NCBI GenBank assembly: GCA_902795255.1
Contig: CADBKS010000100.1
Coordinates: 1 to 10,261, forward strand
Direction of reading: 5' to 3'
DNA from: an uncultured Chloroflexota bacterium
GTDB lineage: Bacteria; Chloroflexota; Anaerolineae; Anaerolineales; Anaerolineaceae
Length of the DNA stretch: 10,261 bases
Positions 6,039 to 10,261 of this stretch are shown in pieces (the stretch's first letter is position 1; each line of letters starts with the position of its first letter). A program made the position numbers and the translations under genes. Under the pieces are notes generated by a model. That model was not told the DNA's origin, searched no databases, and was given only the letters and a program-made list of their open reading frames with translations.

Positions 6039-6710
6039 TCAGCCGATCTCCCAGATGATCGTGACCGTGTCGGAGACCTCGATGTCATCCGGCTCGATGT
6101 CGATATCAAACTTTGCCATCGGAGCAGCATCCGGACACTCAAATCCGCCCGCAAAACGTCTCATCGGCTCAGCCTCAAAGCGGACCTCACCCCAGGAATA
6201 ATCGATAGCCTGGATCTTCCCCAGCGGGACCCCGCCGGCCTCTGCCAGCACAGCCGCCTTTGCCTTCGCATCCGACACAGCCCTGCCCAGCAGTTCGTTC
6301 TTCGCCGCTTCCGGATCCCGGACGGTATAGCTGATCCGGAATTCCGGTTTCAGCTCGCAGGCCGCCAGCGCGTAAAGGATCCTGCCGAGCCGGTCATTAT
6401 CCGACTCAAACTCGACCTTCATCCGGTGAGTATATTTATAACCGATTAGGCGCCGCTTATACTCGGTCCGCTTCCACTGTCGTTCCTCATAGCTTTCATA
6501 TTCCGTATCGATATCAAAGCTCACGGTTTTGAGATCCGCCCGCTCAAACCCGAAAGGCGCCAGAATGCTCTTCAGTTTTTCGGTATCCTCCGAAGAATGC
6601 CGCAGTGTATCATCATAAGCCGGGTACCGGCCTTCCAGTTCGATCGAGATCACCGTCATATCCGGGTAAACCTTAAGCTGTCCTTTTCCTGTTACACGAA
6701 TCGTCCGCAT
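6039..6710 (-). CDS. SIMPL-domain (DUF541) protein
   Basis: The 223-residue protein belongs to the SIMPL/DUF541 family (PF04402). It opens directly with the domain's first strand, RTIRVTGKGQLKVYPDMTVISIELEG (2-27 region, with the usual G-x-G and P-D). The middle helix is TLRHSSEDTEKLKSIL (35-50), followed by YTHRMKVEFESDNDRLGRIL (93-112). The AKNELLGRAVSDAKAKAAVLAEAGG helix (136-160) is a hallmark of the family. Relatives include SIMPL and the periplasmic BP26/YggE proteins, which form ring-like oligomers and are linked to oxidative stress; their biochemical role is unsettled. There is no signal peptide, so this copy should be cytosolic. The ATG at 6710 has GGAG seven bases upstream; a longer frame to 6908 has no such site and runs through the upstream terminator. 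Confidence 0.88.
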   Translation of the reverse strand: MRTIRVTGKGQLKVYPDMTVISIELEGRYPAYDDTLRHSSEDTEKLKSILAPFGFERADLKTVSFDIDTEYESYEERQWKRTEYKRRLIGYKYTHRMKVEFESDNDRLGRILYALAACELKPEFRISYTVRDPEAAKNELLGRAVSDAKAKAAVLAEAGGVPLGKIQAIDYSWGEVRFEAEPMRRFAGGFECPDAAPMAKFDIDIEPDDIEVSDTVTIIWEIG

Positions 6711-6822
6711 CGTTTTCTCCTTTTTCTCCGTTTGTTTATGATGATTACAGTATATCGGGAATGAAAAAAGAATGGTCGTCCACCGGGCGACATTTCCCGC
6801 CAAAACGCCCCCGGCTTGCGAT

Positions 6823-6853
6823 AAAAAAGGAACCTCCGCAGGGAGGTTCTTTT
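6823..6853 (-). terminator. Rho-independent terminator after the exported-protein genes
   Basis: GAACCTCC (6830-6837) and GGAGGTTC (6842-6849) form an 8-bp stem with a 4-base loop. On the minus strand the stem is followed by C and six T residues (6828-6823). It lies about 55 bases after the stop at 6905. Four T residues follow on the plus strand too, so it could act in both directions, though no plus-strand gene is nearby. It separates the exported-protein unit from the SIMPL gene. Confidence 0.85.
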
Positions 6854-6904
6854 CATCATAATTTACAATTTCCGCGGCTGCCGGCCGGGCAGCATACCCG
6901 GGGC

Positions 6905-7618
6905 TCAATACCCCGGTTTGATCCCGCCGTCCGTCATACGGTCCAGGCAGAACCAGCCATGCTCATAGGAACGGCGCAGCGTGACCTCCACCCAGCGGTT
7001 GCCGTACTCATCGATATAGTAACCGCCGAAATTGAACATACGATAAGAGCTTTGCGGATCATAGTCCATACACAGGAAGGAAATATAATCCTTCGTAACA
7101 TACTCGAGCTGCACCCCGGAGTTCGGTGCGGTCCAGAGAACGAACTCCGCACCGGAACACAGATCATAGCCGTTTTCGGCAAAAGCATGGATCTCTTTGG
7201 AATGGGCCCCGATGAAAGCTTCGGCATCGTAAGAGCGGACCAGGTCCCCGAATGCGATATAGCCGCTGGAAGCGGTATAGTCCGTCTGAAAAGCGGACTG
7301 CCCGTACGGGCGGATCGATTCAACAGCGCCCCAAAGGTCGTCGCCCTTCCCGCACACGAACGAGATCTTGAACTCCGTCCCGTTCGGATACGCCCGCAGC
7401 GGAGTGCGGTCCAGCGGGGTCCGTACCGCGGTCACGAATCCTTCCGATCCGGCGCCCATATAGTAAGGACGTTCCAGGGACACACAGGTGTTATCACTGT
7501 CAGGGCTCCATGTCGACATAAAATAGTCATCCATCGGCATCCAGACGGAATCCGCCGCGGCCGGCAAAGCAGCCGCCAGCAGCATGAACACCAGACTGAG
7601 CAGAAAAGCCTTTTTCAT
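6905..7618 (-). CDS. Exported protein of unknown function with SH3-like tail, copy B
   Basis: The product has 237 residues. It starts with a signal peptide, MKKAFLLSLVFMLLAAALPAAA, with probable signal peptidase I cleavage after Ala22. The mature protein begins DSVWMPMDDYF; the W-x-P-x-D-x-Y motif (26-32) recurs at the same positions in the copy upstream. Other shared blocks are NGTEFKISFVCG (79-90), DLC (151-153) and the C-terminal YGNRWVEV...HGWFCLD (205-226), which resembles bacterial SH3-like repeats that bind wall peptides. Cys89 and Cys153 are kept in both copies and could form a disulfide outside the cell. Two ATGs adjoin; 7618 is preferred because GGAGG lies 6 bases away, against 3 for 7621. 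It follows its paralogue by about 55 bases. The function is unknown; a wall-binding or sensing role is a guess. Confidence 0.82.
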   Translation of the reverse strand: MKKAFLLSLVFMLLAAALPAAADSVWMPMDDYFMSTWSPDSDNTCVSLERPYYMGAGSEGFVTAVRTPLDRTPLRAYPNGTEFKISFVCGKGDDLWGAVESIRPYGQSAFQTDYTASSGYIAFGDLVRSYDAEAFIGAHSKEIHAFAENGYDLCSGAEFVLWTAPNSGVQLEYVTKDYISFLCMDYDPQSSYRMFNFGGYYIDEYGNRWVEVTLRRSYEHGWFCLDRMTDGGIKPGY

Positions 7619-7651
7619 CATATACCTCCCATGCTTCTCTCAAAAACAAAC

Positions 7652-7675
7652 GAACCCGTGGCCGCCCGGCGGTTC
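7652..7675 (-). terminator. Weak or attenuating hairpin between the two exported-protein genes
   Basis: GAACC (7652-7656) and GGTTC (7671-7675) form an imperfect GC-rich stem that overlaps the stop codon of the upstream gene. On the minus strand it is followed by GTTTGTTTTTG. The stem is short and bulged and the U tract is broken, so partial termination is the most that can be suggested. Confidence 0.25.
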
Positions 7676-8333
7676 AGTTCCCGGCGTTTTCCGCAGGGCC
7701 GATATTGATCCATCCCTCTTTGAAAGGTTCAAAAACCGAAAGCCCTGCACGGACCCAGCGGTTCCCGTCCCGGTCCGTATAGACCCGGTCCAGCCCGTAA
7801 CTCTCCCGGACTTTCGCCGCATCTCCGCAATAGCTGCTGTCCGTATCTGTGATCTCATACACTTCCACCGCAGATCCCGGGTATTTCCGGATCGATACAG
7901 GCAGCGCAGCGCACAGGTCCGCATCTTCTGCAAAGGGCAGGATCTCTTCCTCATGCTGTTCGGTGAACAGCTCCGAACTGTATGCCGGTACCAGAACCGT
8001 CATCGGCAGAAAACCGTAATCATCCTTATGGAACGTTGTTTCTCCGGGGCGGCGCAGCCCCTTCACCCAGACCCACTGATCCGTTTCCGGTCCGCAGACA
8101 GCAAAGGTGACGATCTCCGATCCGTTTTCCGCAAAAAGCACCGGCTTCCCGTCCGGCGGCAGGTCGATGACCTGTGCCCCGCCCTGCGGCCTGGCCACAA
8201 CATAACTGAGCGTGTCTCCATAATCGCAGTGTGACAAATACTCGTCCAGAGGCGTCCAGATCAGATCAGCACCGGCCGGCAGAACGCCCGCCAGTACCGC
8301 GCTCAGCAAAACCAGAAACAAAACTTTCTTCAT
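7674..8333 (-). CDS. Exported protein of unknown function with SH3-like tail, copy A
   Basis: The product has 219 residues, with the signal peptide MKKVLFLVLLSAVLAGVLPAGA and probable cleavage after Ala22. The mature N-terminus is DLIWTPLDEYL, matching the downstream copy residue for residue in position (Trp26, Pro28, Asp30, Tyr32). Shared blocks are ENGSEIVTFAVCG (69-81), DLC (139-141), and RDGNRWVRA...EGWINIG (188-212). Lys/Arg-rich or catalytic motifs are absent. The ATG at 8333 has GGAGG about 4 bases upstream; an ATG at 8354 would add seven residues before the basic start of the signal peptide and lies within the ribosome-binding region. It begins 37 bases after the small membrane-protein gene, so it probably belongs to the same transcript. 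It and its neighbour are tandem duplicates that have diverged strongly. Confidence 0.82.
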   Translation of the reverse strand: MKKVLFLVLLSAVLAGVLPAGADLIWTPLDEYLSHCDYGDTLSYVVARPQGGAQVIDLPPDGKPVLFAENGSEIVTFAVCGPETDQWVWVKGLRRPGETTFHKDDYGFLPMTVLVPAYSSELFTEQHEEEILPFAEDADLCAALPVSIRKYPGSAVEVYEITDTDSSYCGDAAKVRESYGLDRVYTDRDGNRWVRAGLSVFEPFKEGWINIGPAENAGN

Positions 8334-8370
8334 ACTCCCTCCGATAAAAAACAAAGCGCGGTCAGGAGGC

Positions 8371-8727
8371 CTAACGGATCCCGTTGATCAGCTCTCCCAC
8401 CGCATAAGAGAAGGCATTCGCGCTGACCGCGAAGAGCCATGGCCGGCGGATCGTCCGCGCGAAACGGCGGTAAAGCAGCGCTTCCGTAACCACCGCAAGG
8501 ATCTCGGTCACCAAGGTCACGATTCCCTGTTTGACCGGCGGCCGGTGATACCAGACGTAATAAAAAATCAGCACCACGATCGGGTTCGTCAGCACATTGA
8601 CGAGTGCGCAGAGCACCAGGTCCCGGCGGTCCCGGACACCCCAGCCCAGTGCGTACGCCAGTTCGCACACGAGCGTCATTGCCAGGCTGATAGCCAGTCC
8701 CGGCAGCAGGATCCGTGCCGGGATCAC
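8371..8727 (-). CDS. Small membrane protein with NxxTNP motif, coupled to the MFS gene
   Basis: The product has 118 residues with four predicted helices at about 7-28, 36-58, 66-86 and 96-112. The second helix carries ALVNVLTNPIVVLIFYY, the third a glutamate-spaced TEILAVVTEALLYRR, and the last FAVSANAFSYAVGELI. I recall this arrangement (N-x-x-T-N-P plus E...E...Y) from uncharacterised membrane proteins of Bacillota and Bacteroidota but can name no function. It uses a GTG start at 8727 that overlaps the MFS stop codon as GTGA, with AAAGGA upstream inside the MFS gene; this is classic translational coupling. The gene ends in TAG. It remains intact although the MFS frame upstream is interrupted, and its coupling depends on ribosomes reaching the MFS stop. 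Confidence 0.75.
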   Translation of the reverse strand: MIPARILLPGLAISLAMTLVCELAYALGWGVRDRRDLVLCALVNVLTNPIVVLIFYYVWYHRPPVKQGIVTLVTEILAVVTEALLYRRFARTIRRPWLFAVSANAFSYAVGELINGIR

Positions 8728-9737
8728 CGGATCCGTCCTTTCCGGAAACCGAAATGCAGCAGCCCGGCGGAAAGGATCGCCATCACGCTGTAACTCCAGA
8801 CCGGCAGGCCCGTCAGGGAACGCCAGAGCATGATCGGTACCAGGCCGACAAACAGAGCAAGCGTCAGCGTTCCGAAAGCGAAGCCCTTCACACCGGGGAG
8901 CATCCGCCCTAGCGCGCCCAGCGTCACCGGCATGGTCATGTTAAAGAGGAAGACCGCCAGCACGCCGGGAAGCGGATGGTCCGAAAAGAGGAAAAGCAGC
9001 GCGGCCGCACCCAGTGTGACCCAGGTGGAGCGCACCGCACCGAACCGGTCCGCCAGGAACCCGCCGGCTGTCTTCCCGAAAACGACCGCGCAGGTGTTGA
9101 TCACCGCCCACTGCCCCACGGATTTCCAGGGAAAAGCCATGCTGCTCCCGGCGAAGGACCGCAGGCACACCACAAGGAAAAAGCAGAGCGCGGCCGGAAT
9201 CACCCCGGGGGCATTGATCCCTTCAAAGGAAACGGGAACATTGCCGGAACGGCGCAGCAGATTTTTCCGGGCAGCCGACAGCAGAATCAGCACAGCGGCA
9301 AGTGCCAGCCCGCCGATCACCCAGTACATATTCAGCGCCTTCGCGCGTCCCAGCCGGGTCCCGAAAAAGATCCCGAAAGCGCCGGGAGAAACAAAAACGC
9401 CCAGTTTTCCGCACTTTTAGCCGCTCTCGTTCAGCGTGTCGATCCCGCCGCCGAGATGGAAAAGCGCGTTGCCGAGCCCGGCAATAATGCAGGCAAGGAC
9501 CGCATATTTCGAAAGAAAGGCGGAAAGGGCGACGATCACGCAGCCGGCCGCCGCATACACGGCATTCCGGTTAAAGCGGTCCCCGAGCAGGCCCAGCGGA
9601 GCCTGCATGGCAAAGGCGCAGAAATTATACAGCACCAGGCACAGTGTCCACTGCCACGGATTGAGAAAGCGGCTGTAAATAAAGTAAGCGCAGCCGAAAT
9701 CCACACAAAAATGAGCAAGAGAATAGATCAAGAGCAT
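8724..9737 (-). pseudogene. MFS transporter interrupted by one in-frame TAA
   Basis: Translated through, this is a complete 12-helix major facilitator of about 337 residues. The first segment (9737-9417, 106 residues) holds helices 1-4, with the loop motif A-like LGLLGDRFNRN and the helix-4 signature GNALFHLGGG. A TAA (9419-9417) then stops it after NESG. The frame continues without any shift as KCGKLGVFVSPGAFGIFFG (helix 5) and carries helices 6-12 to 8724, including a second motif A, GGFLADRFGA. One base substitution, for instance of an AAA, CAA or GAA codon, would restore the protein. An ATG at 9329 with AAGG about 10 bases upstream could restart translation before helix 6, but half transporters of this class are not expected to work. 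The ATG at 9737 has only a weak GGTGA site. The substrate is unknown. Confidence 0.75.
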
Positions 9738-9744
9738 AATTCAT

Positions 9745-9754
9745 TCACCGGTGA
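9745..9754. promoter_or_regulatory. Palindrome overlapping the MFS ribosome binding site
   Basis: TCACCGGTGA is a perfect 10-base palindrome 7 bases before the MFS ATG at 9737. Its right half, read on the minus strand, supplies the GGTGA that is the only Shine-Dalgarno-like sequence for that start. It could be a small operator or chance; no matching second site was found. Confidence 0.25.
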
Positions 9755-9795
9755 CCGTCAGCCGGCAGCGCGGTCATTGATCGTGTCAGCGCACC

Positions 9796-9839
9796 GCCCC
9801 GTCCGGGGCTCAGGCCCGCCGGCTGCTTTTCCGGGCCTG
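9796..9839. repeat. Two adjacent GC-rich stem-loops between scpA and the MFS gene
   Basis: The first is GCCCC (9796-9800) with GGGGC (9805-9809), loop 4. The second is CAGGCCCG (9811-9818) with CGGGCCTG (9832-9839), loop 13. They stand almost back to back in the intergenic region and neither is followed by a U tract on either strand. They look like REP-type palindromic sequence or a factor-dependent 3' structure of the scpA message rather than an intrinsic terminator. Confidence 0.5.
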
Positions 9840-9883
9840 CTGCATCTGAATAAAGGACGGCGGTCCCTTCACAAAAGTTCCGC

Positions 9884-9903
9884 GGGGACACCCGTCAGTC
9901 CCC
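9884..9903 (-). terminator. Possible weak terminator at the scpA stop codon
   Basis: GGGGAC (9884-9889) and GTCCCC (9898-9903) form a 6-bp GC-rich stem around an 8-base loop that contains the scpA TGA (9897-9895). On the minus strand it is followed by GCGGAAC and then TTTTG. The U run is short and displaced, so termination would be inefficient. Confidence 0.3.
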
Positions 9904-10261
9904 GAATTCGGAATGAAACTCCCGCGTCTCGTCAAAGCTGCTGGAGCGTTCGATCTCGATCTCGGCGAAGTTGCTGTCCTGCCGGGCCGTGACGGCGTTC
10001 TGTTTGATCAGCTCCAGCATCGCCAGAAAGGTCACCACGGTCTCGTTTTTATTGCGCGACCGCAGCAGGCTGGAAAAGCGGATCACCGTCGATTTGCGGA
10101 TCCGGTCCACCAGCAGGGTGATCTTGTCATGAATGCTCAGACGCGGTTTGCGCATCACCGTCTCCAGCGCTTTGGCCGGCTTTTTCCGCGTGAACACCCG
10201 GGAGGCGGTCTCGGCCAGCTTCGCGGCGTTCAGCCCCGAGATATCCAGTGCCGGTTCGAGC
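9895..10261 (-). CDS. scpA: Segregation and condensation protein A, C-terminal part
   Basis: This is the last 121 residues of the kleisin ScpA; the N-terminus lies beyond the window. Visible are the helical linker region (LNAAKLAETASRVFTRK) and the conserved block RKPRLSIHDKITLLVDRI. The C-terminal winged-helix domain follows, with the family signature NETVVTFLAMLELIKQNAV and the terminal QDSNFAEIEIER. ScpA bridges the SMC ATPase heads and, with ScpB, forms the bacterial condensin that organises and segregates the chromosome. The C-terminal domain contacts the SMC cap. Its C-terminal tail (SSSFDETREFHSEFGD) is acidic and probably disordered. The scpB gene usually lies downstream of scpA, but here the next gene is the broken MFS transporter, so scpB is not in this position. 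Confidence 0.9.
   Translation of the reverse strand, partial: LEPALDISGLNAAKLAETASRVFTRKKPAKALETVMRKPRLSIHDKITLLVDRIRKSTVIRFSSLLRSRNKNETVVTFLAMLELIKQNAVTARQDSNFAEIEIERSSSFDETREFHSEFGD

Noticed and set aside
4610..6449. Overlapping long plus-strand open frames opposite the macrodomain, 94-residue and SIMPL genes
   Set aside because: They are antisense to well-supported domains, have low-quality compositions rich in Arg and Pro, and lack convincing ribosome binding sites.
9417..9419. Stop-codon reassignment (TAA as a sense codon) to explain the MFS gene
   Set aside because: TAA ends the glycosidase and the 94-residue genes, TGA ends several others and TAG ends the 118-residue gene, so all three act as normal stops here.
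8976..9992. 338-codon plus-strand open frame spanning the broken MFS gene
   Set aside because: The translation has no hydrophobic pattern or domain, while the opposite strand gives a clean 12-helix MFS pattern on both sides of the TAA. It also runs into antisense scpA.
10198..10261. A start for scpA at 10197 (GTG)
   Set aside because: The reading frame continues upstream to the window edge with conserved ScpA sequence, so this is an internal valine and the gene is simply cut by the window.
1..10261. CRISPR array, insertion sequence, integrase or phage genes
   Set aside because: No regularly spaced repeats, terminal inverted repeats, transposase or integrase motifs were seen anywhere in the window.

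Overview
The window looks like chromosomal sequence from a moderately GC-rich (roughly 55 %, judged by eye) Bacillota bacterium, most likely a Clostridia-type gut or rumen anaerobe. The reasons are the GGAGG-type ribosome binding sites before almost every gene, sigma-A-like promoters, a CCA-less class II tRNA-Leu, ScpA rather than MukBEF, and close relatives of several proteins being typical of that group. No phage, transposon, CRISPR array or plasmid gene is visible. TAA, TGA and TAG all serve as ordinary stops, so the standard bacterial code applies.

Layout, left to right. At 1-269 (minus) lies the N-terminal end of a metallo-beta-lactamase-fold hydrolase with its own likely promoter. At 340-1804 (minus) a probable two-gene unit encodes a membrane-anchored phosphodiester glycosidase (NAGPA-type) followed by a four-helix small membrane protein. 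The only large plus-strand gene, a HAD phosphatase (2113-2742), follows after a gene-free stretch of about 310 bases. It converges on a minus-strand tRNA-Leu(UAA), and a perfect 11-bp bidirectional terminator sits between them. A MATE efflux transporter (3091-4452, minus) has a strong promoter of its own.

From 4637 to 9737 everything is on the minus strand. In order of transcription there is a 12-helix MFS transporter broken by a single in-frame TAA, a small membrane protein that starts inside the MFS stop codon (GTGA overlap), two tandem diverged copies of an exported protein with conserved cysteines and an SH3-like tail, a terminator, a SIMPL-domain protein, a long perfect hairpin, a 94-residue unknown protein, and an SseB-macrodomain fusion whose start overlaps the 94-residue gene by 8 bases. 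The right edge (9895-10261, minus) is the C-terminal part of the condensin-associated protein ScpA.

Most of this is ordinary chromosomal content. The parts that deserve a second look are the SseB-macrodomain fusion with its overlapping partner, the tandem exported paralogues, the single-stop MFS gene, and the 16-bp hairpin without a U tract. I see no complete, clearly new defence or conflict system.
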